DNA of 64,000 nt from Nitrospirillum amazonense (GTDB lineage: Bacteria > Pseudomonadota > Alphaproteobacteria > Azospirillales > Azospirillaceae), in contig NZ_VITV01000009.1 in NCBI RefSeq assembly GCF_007828035.1, forward strand, positions 1 to 64,000. Reading direction: 5' to 3'. Below the pieces are notes generated by a model. It had not been told where the DNA came from. It made no database searches and was given only the letters and a program-made list of their open reading frames with translations. A program made the translations under genes and the position numbers. Shown piece after piece: positions 51,989 through 60,636 of the stretch. The stretch's first letter is position 1; each line of letters begins with the position of its first letter.

Positions 51989-53179
51989 TCAGATGGTGCC
52001 CCGGTCGCGCAGCCGCTCGACCTCATCATCATCGGCGCCCAGCCATTCCTTCAGGATGTCGCCGCTGTGCTCGCCGATCGCCGGGGCGCCGTGGCGCACA
52101 CTGGTGGGCGTGTCCCACAGGCGCACGGCCGGCGCCTGGAAGGGGACGGAGCCCAGGACGGGATGGGGCACGTCGATGATCTGCTCGCGCGCCACCACCT
52201 GGGGATTGGTAACCACATCGGCGATGGTCGCCACCCGCTCGCACGGCACTTCGGCCTCATGCAGGCGGGCCAGGATGGCTTCGCCGTCCAGGGTCAGCGC
52301 CCATTCGTTGATGATGCTCTCCAGCAGGCCGACATTGGCGTTGCGCGCCACGAAAGTGGAAAAGCGCGGGTCCTGCACCAGGCCCGGCATGCCCATGGCC
52401 GTGGCGAAGCGGGGGAAGTGGGCGTCGTTGCCGGCCACGACGTAGATCCAGACACCATCACGGGCGCGGAAGCAGTGCGAGGGCGAGAGGTAGCGGTCGC
52501 GGTTGCCCAGGCGCGGCGGCTCCGCCCCGTTCAGCAGATATTCCGGGATGGCCGTGGTCATCAGCGCCATGCCGCTGTCCATCAGCGTCGCCTCCACCAC
52601 CTGGCCCCGCCCCGTCTTCCCCCGCGCCTGCAGGGCAGCCAGGGCGCCGATGGTGGCGTAGAGGGCGGTGGTGTAGTCGCAGACGAAGACACCGGACATG
52701 GTGGGCGGGCCGTCATGGGCGCCGGTCATGCTCATGATGCCGCTGATGGCCTGGGCGGCGCCGTCGAAGCAGGGATGCTGGGCCAGCGGTCCCTTCTGCC
52801 CGAAGCCCGTGACGCGCACCAGGATCAGGCCGGGGTTGGCCTCGCTGAGCACATCCCAGCCCAGGCCCATGCCCTCCAGCGTGCCCGGTCGGAAATTCTC
52901 GATGAGGATGTCGGCCTTGGCCGCCAGGCGGCGGATCAGGGCCTGGCCATCGGGGTCGCGAAAATCGACGGCGAAGCCGCGCTTGTTGCGGTTGGCGGAC
53001 AGGAAGAACAGGGTGTCGCCGGCCACGGCCTCCCCCACGCGGCGGCCATCCTCGCCCCCGTCGATGCGTTCCACCTTCACCACGTCGGCGCCCAAATCAC
53101 CCATTAGCTGGCCGCAGAACGGACCGGCGATGTATCGCGTCATGTCAAGAACGCGAATACCGTCAAGTGATCCCAGCAT
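51989..53179 (-). CDS. CaiB/BaiF family CoA-transferase
   Basis: 396 residues of the class III CoA-transferase family: VLDMTRYIAGPFCGQLMGDLGADVVKVE (start of fold, given in two overlapping parts), NRNKRGFAVDFRDPDG, and the catalytic Asp in VCDYTTALYATIG (about 170). It transfers CoA between carboxylic acids; substrates are not predictable. The ATG at 53179 has a GCGAGG ribosome site. It is followed after 31 bp by the desulfurase gene and is divergent from MoaD. Confidence 0.9.
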   Translation of the reverse strand: MLGSLDGIRVLDMTRYIAGPFCGQLMGDLGADVVKVERIDGGEDGRRVGEAVAGDTLFFLSANRNKRGFAVDFRDPDGQALIRRLAAKADILIENFRPGTLEGMGLGWDVLSEANPGLILVRVTGFGQKGPLAQHPCFDGAAQAISGIMSMTGAHDGPPTMSGVFVCDYTTALYATIGALAALQARGKTGRGQVVEATLMDSGMALMTTAIPEYLLNGAEPPRLGNRDRYLSPSHCFRARDGVWIYVVAGNDAHFPRFATAMGMPGLVQDPRFSTFVARNANVGLLESIINEWALTLDGEAILARLHEAEVPCERVATIADVVTNPQVVAREQIIDVPHPVLGSVPFQAPAVRLWDTPTSVRHGAPAIGEHSGDILKEWLGADDDEVERLRDRGTI

Positions 53180-53230
53180 AGTCACCTCGCCTTTTTCTAT
53201 AGAACGACCAAACACGATGAGTTATTGAAA

Positions 53231-53245
53231 TCATCATGCTGATGA
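53231..53245. promoter_or_regulatory. Inverted repeat between the CoA-transferase and MoaD genes
   Basis: TCATCA-TGC-TGATGA is a perfect 15-bp inverted repeat in the 94-bp divergent promoter region. It lies 28 bp before the MoaD start and could be an operator or an mRNA hairpin in the MoaD leader. Confidence 0.5.
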
Positions 53246-53273
53246 GCAATAGTATCCGAAACAGGAGGCAGCC

Positions 53274-53525
53274 ATGCGCATCGCTTATTTTTCCTGGCTT
53301 CGCGCCAAGACCGGCACTGCATCGGAACAAATAGACTTGCCGCAAAACTGTAACACGGTGAACGACCTGATCGATTACCTGTCTGGCCGGCATCCGGCCT
53401 TGGCGGAAATCGCCACCGCGCAGGGCAGCCTGCGCTACACCGTCAACCGCCGCTATGTCGAGAAATCGCATCCGCTGACGGCGACGGATGAGGTGGTCCT
53501 GTTCCCACCCGTCACCGGCGGCTGA
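53274..53525 (+). CDS. moaD: MoaD-type sulfur carrier protein
   Basis: 83 residues, beta-grasp fold, with MRIAYFSWLRAKTGT at the start, VNRRYVEKSHPLTATDEVVLFPPVTGG-type end (quoted in two parts) and the C-terminal Gly-Gly at 82-83 that becomes the AMP adduct and thiocarboxylate. MoaD donates sulfur for molybdopterin synthesis with MoaE, which is not next door. AGGAGG is 6 bp upstream of the ATG. The last 73 bp overlap, on the other strand, the 3' end of the MoeB gene that should activate it. Confidence 0.87.
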   Translation: MRIAYFSWLRAKTGTASEQIDLPQNCNTVNDLIDYLSGRHPALAEIATAQGSLRYTVNRRYVEKSHPLTATDEVVLFPPVTGG

Positions 53526-54295
53526 CCGGCATTTCCTTCCTGGGCCGCCCCGCAGCAGGGACAGTTCTCCCGGCGGGGCAGCTCCACCTTGGTGACGTCG
53601 CAGCTCCAGGCGTCGTACATCGCCAGGGTGCCGGACAGGCTGGGCTCCACGCCCAGAATCTCCTTGATCACCTCGATGGCCTGCAGGGCGCCCATGACGC
53701 CCACCGCCGGGCCCAGCACGCCGATTTCCGAACAGCTGGGCGCCAGCGCCGGCACCTCGGGATAGAGGCAGCGGAAGCAGGGGTGCGGGCCCCCCAAATG
53801 GGATTTGAAGGTGGTCAGAATGCCGTCTGCCAGCTGCACGGCGGCGCTGACCAGAACGATCCCGGCCCGGCGGCAAGCGGCATGCACCGCGTCGCGGGTG
53901 GCGAAGTTGTCGCAGCCGTCGGCCACGACGTCGTACTGGGCCACCAGCGTGTCCGCGTTCTCCGCGTTCACCGGCACCGCGTGTTCCACCAGCCGCACAT
54001 GCGGGTTGATGCGGGCCAGCGTGAGGGCGGCACTCTGTACCTTGGGCATGTCCAACCGGTCGACGCCGTGCAGGATCTGACGGTGCAGGTTGGACGGCTC
54101 GACACAGTCGAAATCGGCGAAACCCAGCGTACCCACCCCCGCCCCGGCCAGGTACATGAGCAGGGGGGAACCCAGGCCGCCGGCGCCGATGACCAGCACG
54201 CGCGCAGCCTTCAGCCGGGCCTGGCCAGCGGCACCGATCTCAGGCAACACAACCTGGCGCCGGTAGAAACTGGCCTCATCGGGAACGGTCGACAT
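53453..54295 (-). CDS. moeB: MoeB-type E1-like adenylyltransferase
   Basis: 280 residues. The nucleotide motif VLVIGAGGLGSP (about 35), Arg finger NLHRQILHG, VADGCDNFATR, zinc pairs CFRC (about 160) and CPCC (near 246), and the active-site Cys in PSCSEIGVLG. It adenylates the C-terminal glycine of MoaD. Homology to MoeB ends at CPCCG; a further 33 residues come from reading through the antisense of moaD. ATG at 54295 (GTG one codon earlier is possible) with GGAGG upstream. There is no rhodanese domain. Confidence 0.88.
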   Translation of the reverse strand: MSTVPDEASFYRRQVVLPEIGAAGQARLKAARVLVIGAGGLGSPLLMYLAGAGVGTLGFADFDCVEPSNLHRQILHGVDRLDMPKVQSAALTLARINPHVRLVEHAVPVNAENADTLVAQYDVVADGCDNFATRDAVHAACRRAGIVLVSAAVQLADGILTTFKSHLGGPHPCFRCLYPEVPALAPSCSEIGVLGPAVGVMGALQAIEVIKEILGVEPSLSGTLAMYDAWSCDVTKVELPRRENCPCCGAAQEGNAGQPPVTGGNRTTSSVAVSGCDFST

Positions 54296-54329
54296 CACCC
54301 AAGCCTCCGGTTCCGGTTTTCTTAATTAC

Positions 54330-54773
54330 TCAGGCCGCGGCGGCGGCCTCACGGATGCGCTTCACGATCAGATGCACGCCGTTGGCCCGGCTGGGCGCCA
54401 GGTTGCGCCCAACGGCCAGCCGGTCCAGCACCGCCGGGCTGTGGGCCAAAATCGCGGTGGGCGGCCGCCCGTCGTACAGCCGCAGCACCAGGGTCAGCAG
54501 GCCCCGCATGATCAGGGCATCGGAATCCGCCCGGATATGCAGGGCCGCCGGCGTACGCTGGATGACCAGCCATAGCTGCGACTGGCACCCAGTCACCTGG
54601 TCCTGCTCCCGCCGGTCCGCTGGCGGGATGCCCTCCAGGGCGCGGCCCAGGTCCATCAGATGCTTCAGGCGGGCGGACCAGTCATCCAGACATGCGAACT
54701 CCGCCTCCAGCGCCGCGGCGACGGCGTCGATCTCCGTGGCGCTGGAGGTGGTGGGTTCGGCCAGGTCGGTCAT
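54330..54773 (-). CDS. sufE: SufE family sulfur-transfer protein
   Basis: 147 residues. SufE accepts a persulfide from SufS/CsdA; the acceptor Cys is in QVTGCQSQLWL (about 65). LKHLMDLGRALEGIP and SRANGVHLIVKRIRE are also typical. The ATG at 54773 has AAGGCGG upstream. It lies 17 bp after AnmK and 34 bp before MoeB on the same strand, suggesting one transcript. Confidence 0.9.
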   Translation of the reverse strand: MTDLAEPTTSSATEIDAVAAALEAEFACLDDWSARLKHLMDLGRALEGIPPADRREQDQVTGCQSQLWLVIQRTPAALHIRADSDALIMRGLLTLVLRLYDGRPPTAILAHSPAVLDRLAVGRNLAPSRANGVHLIVKRIREAAAAA

Positions 54774-54790
54774 GGGTCCGCCTTCCCTCA

Positions 54791-55915
54791 TCAGCGCGCG
54801 TGGCGCGCCACGATGCCCCCGGTCATGGGCGCCTTCACGCCCGTGGTCTTGGGGAAGCTGATGGGCAGGCCGGCCAGCACCCGGGCCGCGAGATAGGCGA
54901 AACACTCTGCCTCCACCGCGTCGCCGCGCCAGTCCACCGCCTCGGCCGGCACGGCCTCCACCTTGGCGCGCTCGCCCAGGGCGGACATGATGGCCGGGTT
55001 CTTGCGGCCGCCGCCGCAGACGATCAGCTTGGTCGGGCGGGTGGGCAGCAGGTCCAGCGAGCGGCCGACCGTACCCGCCGTGAAGGCGGTCAGGGTGGCG
55101 GCGCCATCCTCCAGCGACAGGCCGTCGGCCATGTCGGCGGTGAAGTCGTAGCGGTCGAGCGACTTCGGATATGCCGCCGACAGGTAGGGGTGGTCCAGCA
55201 GGCGGGCCAGCCGCGCCTCATCCACCCGGCCGCGCCGGGCGATGGCGCCGTCCACATCCATCTCCCCAGCCCCGTGGCGCATGATCCAGTCATTGATGGG
55301 ACCATTGGCCGGGCCGGTGTCGAAGGCCTCGAAATGGTCCTTGCCGTCCCACCAGGTGACATTGCCCACGCCACCCAGGTTCAGGGCCGCGACCTCGGGC
55401 CCGGCGTGGACACGCTTCAGCAGGGCGGCATGATAGCTGGCGGACAGCGGCGCACCATGGCCGCCCGCGCGCATGTCGGCGGTGCGGAAGTCATAGACGA
55501 CGTCGATGCCCAGGATGTCGGCCATCAGCTGACCGTCGCCCAGCTGGCGGGTGTCGCCGAAGCGGCCGGGAACCGGCGCGCGATGCAGCACCGTCTGGCC
55601 GTGGAAGCCGACGGCCGCCACCTCGTCCGGCCGCATGCCGTTCTCAGCCAGGAACTGGGCCACCGCCTCGGCCTGAGCGCGGGAAAGGGCCCGTTCCGCC
55701 TCGGCGAAAATCGGGGGCTCCGCGCCCTCAAACCGCCAGGTGAGCGCCTGGGCCACCGCCTCCCCCAGAAGGCCGCGCAGGTCCGTCGGGTAGGGGGCCA
55801 ATTTCCAAGGACCAAAGTCGAACACATGGACGCCATCCGTGCGGATGCACGCGATATCGATCATCCCGTCCAGCACTGTGCCCGTCATCAGGCCGATGGC
55901 CCACATCGGTTGCAT
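54791..55915 (-). CDS. anmK: Anhydro-N-acetylmuramic acid kinase AnmK
   Basis: 374 residues. It cleaves the 1,6-anhydro ring of anhydro-MurNAc and phosphorylates it to MurNAc-6-phosphate. It shows [13 protein letters not shown] (the usual GLMSGTSLDGxD, here changed at several positions), [36 protein letters not shown] and [11 protein letters not shown]. MurQ at 45192 would take its product. It sits between a radical SAM gene (63 bp) and SufE (17 bp). Confidence 0.92.
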   Translation of the reverse strand: MQPMWAIGLMTGTVLDGMIDIACIRTDGVHVFDFGPWKLAPYPTDLRGLLGEAVAQALTWRFEGAEPPIFAEAERALSRAQAEAVAQFLAENGMRPDEVAAVGFHGQTVLHRAPVPGRFGDTRQLGDGQLMADILGIDVVYDFRTADMRAGGHGAPLSASYHAALLKRVHAGPEVAALNLGGVGNVTWWDGKDHFEAFDTGPANGPINDWIMRHGAGEMDVDGAIARRGRVDEARLARLLDHPYLSAAYPKSLDRYDFTADMADGLSLEDGAATLTAFTAGTVGRSLDLLPTRPTKLIVCGGGRKNPAIMSALGERAKVEAVPAEAVDWRGDAVEAECFAYLAARVLAGLPISFPKTTGVKAPMTGGIVARHAR

Positions 55916-55978
55916 TCATCAATCTCCCTGAGTTCCCAAAGGTTCTTCACTGTATCACGCCCGCGCACCATCCCGGCG

Positions 55979-56977
55979 TCAGGCGTATTGGCGGGCGGGC
56001 TCGCGCCCATCCGCACGCCGCAACGCGGCGGTATGCTTGGCGTGGATCTCGCCCTCCGGCTTGCGGCAGCCGGCGCAGAGCAGAATGGATTGTCGCCCGT
56101 CCTCCGCCATGCGGCGGCGAAAATCGACGGCGCGGCCCACCACGGTTTCCGCCGTCTCCGTCATCAGGTTGCCGACGACGCCCTGGGCGCCGTGGCTGAT
56201 CACGCAGATCGACGTCTCGCCATCCGGGGCCATGCACAGGGTGTGGCCGGCCCAGAAGCAGGCGCCGGTGGGCACGGGCAGGGACGGGTTGATGTCCTGC
56301 GACATGCGCCGGTGCAGCGCCTCGTCACTTTCCAGGTCGTCCAGCTCCCGGAGCTTGTGGTGGGCGCCGCCCGGCAACAGGGGCGTGACCTTCACGTGGT
56401 TGTCCACCCGCGCCACCAGCTCCAGGAACTCCGGATCATACTCCTCCAGCGGTTCGTTGAGGTCGATCTGGTAGACGCCGACCCGGACATGGCCGTGGTC
56501 CCGGCCGCGCGCGTCCAGCAGCGTGCGCAGTCCCTTTATCGTTTTCTGGAACGAGCCCTCACCCCGGTTCAGGTCATGGCTGGCCTGGTTGCCGCCATCG
56601 ATGGACACGTAAATGGTGTGGGAGTAAGGCACCGCCAGAATTTCCCTAACCCGTTTGGGCGTCAGCAGGGTGCCATTGGTATGCCATTGGAGTGGGGAGT
56701 GTGGCAAAAGCCGCCGCGTCATCGCCAACAATTCAGCGAAACGGGGATTCATTAGGGGCTCTCCACGCCAATTCAGGTGTATTCCCTTGACCTCCATCGT
56801 CGGTGACGTGGCGAGTTTTATCAACACTTGTTCAAGATCATCTGGCTCCAGATCCAATTTCCCATGGCTTTGCTTCGTATAGCAAAGGCGGCATGACAAA
56901 TTGCACCGGCTGGTCGGATCCAGCCACAGCCAAATTGGATGTATTTGATCAGACTGGTCATGCAGTGGTTTAAACAA
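55979..56977 (-). CDS. Radical SAM protein with SPASM/twitch-like C-terminus
   Basis: 332 residues. The [4Fe-4S]-SAM motif is CNLSCRLC (about 25-32), followed by LNWRGEPLMNP and VSIDGGNQASHD as in the AdoMet barrel. The C-terminal third has five clustered cysteines (ACFW, TLCM, SICV, CAGC) that fit auxiliary Fe-S cluster binding. Start: TTG at 56977 with a strong GGAGGTG ribosome site. SPASM proteins mature peptides or modify enzymes or sugars; no precursor peptide is seen nearby. Same strand as AnmK, SufE and MoeB. Confidence 0.85.
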   Translation of the reverse strand: MFKPLHDQSDQIHPIWLWLDPTSRCNLSCRLCYTKQSHGKLDLEPDDLEQVLIKLATSPTMEVKGIHLNWRGEPLMNPRFAELLAMTRRLLPHSPLQWHTNGTLLTPKRVREILAVPYSHTIYVSIDGGNQASHDLNRGEGSFQKTIKGLRTLLDARGRDHGHVRVGVYQIDLNEPLEEYDPEFLELVARVDNHVKVTPLLPGGAHHKLRELDDLESDEALHRRMSQDINPSLPVPTGACFWAGHTLCMAPDGETSICVISHGAQGVVGNLMTETAETVVGRAVDFRRRMAEDGRQSILLCAGCRKPEGEIHAKHTAALRRADGREPARQYA

Positions 56978-57062
56978 CGTACACCTCCGACCGTTTTATT
57001 GTCATACAGGGGCGGCCCGTTAGCCCCAGGCGGGAAGGATGTCGTGACCAGATGTGTACCAG

Positions 57063-57072
57063 ATTAATACCA
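57063..57072 (-). promoter_or_regulatory. TGGTATTAAT decamer upstream of the radical SAM gene
   Basis: Minus-strand TGGTATTAAT lies 86 bp before the radical SAM start, in the same orientation and at similar distance as the copy before the TonB receptor (50553-50562, 61 bp). It may mark membership of both units in one regulon, or be a -10-like element by chance. Confidence 0.3.
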
Positions 57073-57202
57073 TGATGACATCATTAAATTCACACGGTAC
57101 GGGTGGAAAAAATTTCAGCGGACGAAGAAACTGCCCCGGATCGCGGAAAGCAGCGGCGGGCCGGCCCAGGCCTTCGCGACCGACAGAGAGGGAGATGCAC
57201 AG

Positions 57203-58051
57203 TTGTTCCAGGTTCGCGCGCTGATTTCGGATGCCGGCAGCACGTCGGCCAATGAGGATGTGGCCGGCCATTGCGGCGGCTGGGCATGGGTCATCGACGG
57301 GGCCACAGGCGTCAGCGGCGCCACCATCGAGGGCCTCAGCGACGCCGCCTGGTTTGCCCGCCAAGTGGACGGTGCCCTGCGCCGGCGCATTCCGGATGGC
57401 GATGGACTTCCCACCGACACCGTGTTGCGCCAAGTGGTGGAGGATTGCGCCCAAGGCTATGCCCAGGCCACGGCAAGAACGCCCCGGGCGCGGCACGAGC
57501 GGCCGTCGGCCGCCTTCGCCCTGCTGCGGCGCCTGGGGGAACGGCTGGAGATGACCACCCTGGGCGACTGCCAGATCATCCACCGCGACGCGGGCGGCCA
57601 AGCCCGCCTGTTCGGCACCTCCGCCATCCCGGTTTTCGAGGAACGCACCCTGGCCGCCGCCCGCCTGGCCTTGGCGGAAGCGCCGGACCTGTCACCCACC
57701 GGCCTGTGGGAGCGGGTGGTCGGGCAGTTGCGGACCAACCGTCAGTTCATGAATGTCGATGGCGGCTATTGGGTGCTGAGCACCGACACGGCGGCGCTGG
57801 CCCATGTCGACCGCGCGACCATTCCGGTGGGCAATGGCCCGGTGGCACTCGCCAGTGACGGCTTCCTGCGCCTCATCGACATGTTTGGCCAGGCGACGGC
57901 GGAGGATTTCCTGGGCTGGGACGATCAGGCCAAGGCGGACGCCGCTCTGCGGGACCTGCGCCGCATCGAGGCCATGGATGATCCCCACCATGGCCATTTG
58001 CGGCTGAAGCGCGCGGACGACGCCAGCTTCATCCTGGTCCACCCGGAATAG
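57203..58051 (+). CDS. PP2C-type protein phosphatase
   Basis: 282 residues. SDAGSTSANEDVAG (metal-binding NED region), WAWVIDGATGVSG (metal Asp, DGATG), TTLGDCQIIHRD (the TLGDC core) and VALASDGFLRLID (ASDGF) are PP2C motifs in the right order. The fold is cytoplasmic with no sensor domain. The start is TTG at 57203 with GAGAGGGAG upstream; the PP2C fold begins at once. It is divergent from the radical SAM gene and convergent with the sugar kinase, gap 3 bp. Substrate unknown. Confidence 0.85.
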   Translation: MFQVRALISDAGSTSANEDVAGHCGGWAWVIDGATGVSGATIEGLSDAAWFARQVDGALRRRIPDGDGLPTDTVLRQVVEDCAQGYAQATARTPRARHERPSAAFALLRRLGERLEMTTLGDCQIIHRDAGGQARLFGTSAIPVFEERTLAAARLALAEAPDLSPTGLWERVVGQLRTNRQFMNVDGGYWVLSTDTAALAHVDRATIPVGNGPVALASDGFLRLIDMFGQATAEDFLGWDDQAKADAALRDLRRIEAMDDPHHGHLRLKRADDASFILVHPE

Positions 58052-58054
58052 CGC

Positions 58055-58923
58055 TCAGTCTGGCGCGCGGCCCGCCAGCGCCAGAGCGCCCTTGATCGCG
58101 TCACCCAGGGTGGGCGACAAGCGGCGGCGCACATCGGGGGCCAGCCAGGCCTCCAGGGCGCTTGCCAGGCCGCCGATCAGGCTGACCCGCGGCACCCCTT
58201 CCGACAGCAGCGCCCGCACCAGGCCGTTCACATGCTCCGCCGCCTCCTGCACCACCTGGCGGGCCACGGCGTCGCCCTGGTCGGCCTGGCGCAGCACCAG
58301 GGGGGCGAAGGTAGCGTAGTCGGTGGCGGTCGATCGGTCCATCCACAGCACCACCTCTGCCGGGTCATCCTGGAAACGGGCCATCAGTTCCCGCGTCAGG
58401 ACGCTGCCGCCCTCGCGCCCGTCGTGGGCGCGCAGACTGTGCTGCAGGGCCCTCAAGCCCAGATAGGCGCCGCTGCCCTCGTCGGAGATGGGGAAGCCGT
58501 AGCCGCCGAACTTCATCTCCCGTCCGTCGACACGGCCGATGGCGCACGTGCCGGTACCGACAATGACGATGCCGCCATCCCGGCCGCCGTGCGCGCCCAG
58601 GCAGGCGATCATGGCGTCGCTGGTGAAGGCGATGGAGGCATAGGGGTGGTGGATGGCTTCCAGCGCCGCGCGGGCGCCTTTGCGGCCAATACCGGCCACG
58701 CCCACTCCGGCGCGAATGCGACCCACCTGCGCCCCGTCCAGCCCGGCCTCCTCAATGGCGTGGCGGGCCGCCGTCTCGATGGCCTGCCACGACGCCTCGA
58801 TACCGAAACGGGTGGCGGCGGGGCCGGCGATGCCCTGCCCCAGGACGGTGCCGGCCGCATCCTCCAGCCGCGCGCGGCAGCCGGTACCGCCGCCGTCCAC
58901 GCCCAAGTACAGCGCGTCGTCCA

Positions 58924-58924
<1 letters not shown>
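58055..58924 (-). CDS. BadF/BadG-type N-acetylglucosamine (amino sugar) kinase
   Basis: 289 residues of the ASKHA fold: YLGVDGGGTGCRARL (phosphate 1 loop), VGTGTCAIGRVDG, FGGYGFPISDEGSGAYLG (typical of GlcNAc kinases) and VSLIGGLASALEAWL. It probably phosphorylates GlcNAc, glucosamine or MurNAc in the cytoplasm. Its start overlaps the MurA stop (TGATG), so it is translationally coupled to MurA, tying it to cell-wall precursor synthesis. Confidence 0.88.
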
Positions 58925-60186
<1,262 letters not shown>

Positions 60187-60262
60187 GAGGTTTTCCGCAT
60201 CATAGTCCCGTACCAAATCTGGCAGCGCGCCTGTTCCATTCATCATGCCAGTTCGCCAAGTG

Positions 60263-60291
60263 GTGACAAACTGGTTTCATGCTGCTAGCCT
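60263..60291 (+). promoter_or_regulatory. Possible promoter of the ubiquitin-like/JAB-E1 operon
   Basis: GTGACA (60263-60268), a 17-bp spacer and TAGCCT (60286-60291) lie 40 bp before the start of the ubiquitin-like gene, in the 144-bp region shared with murA on the other strand. The match to sigma-70 is weak. Confidence 0.3.
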
Positions 60292-60330
60292 TCCCGCGAT
60301 CCCAATCGACCGAGCAGAAGTCCCCCCGCG

Positions 60331-60636
60331 ATGCCTGCTACACCGATCCATCCAAGCTTGACCCCAGATCAGGCCCCCGATCAAGCCGGCCTGGCCGATA
60401 CTGCCGGCGCCACCTGCGAAATCTTCGTCAACCGCCGCCGCTTCGCCATCGGCAACCAGATGGTGACCGCCGCCGACATCGCCGCCCTGATGGGCGTACC
60501 GGCGGACAACGCAGTGGTTGAACGTAGCGACCCCTCCGGCGACTGGGTGGCCCTGCCCCTGTCCGACACCGTGGATATCCACCCGGGCGACACCTTCCTG
60601 GTCACCCGCCAGTTCGTGATGGGTGGGCATGGTTGA
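60331..60636 (+). CDS. Single-domain ubiquitin-like protein (multiubiquitin-family beta-grasp)
   Basis: 101 residues. After a variable 28-residue leader comes a beta-grasp-like domain: CEIFVNRRRFAIGNQMV, TAADIAALMGVP, VERSDPSGDW, VDIHPGDTFLVTRQFV. This pattern fits the bacterial multiubiquitin-type domain rather than MoaD/ThiS. The C-terminus is MGGHG: Gly98-Gly99 followed by two more residues, so exposure of the Gly-Gly would need trimming of His-Gly. Its last 8 bp overlap the start of a JAB-E1 fusion, which has both the protease and the activating enzyme needed. Likely a protein modifier or sulfur carrier; no target is evident. Confidence 0.75.
   Translation: MPATPIHPSLTPDQAPDQAGLADTAGATCEIFVNRRRFAIGNQMVTAADIAALMGVPADNAVVERSDPSGDWVALPLSDTVDIHPGDTFLVTRQFVMGGHG

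Noticed and set aside
60331-60636. Ubiquitin-like protein as another MoaD or ThiS
   Set aside because: It lacks the MoaD-type FPPVxGG end and the ThiS size. Its leader, domain pattern and coupling to a JAB-E1 fusion fit the multiubiquitin-type group better, though structure prediction should confirm this.
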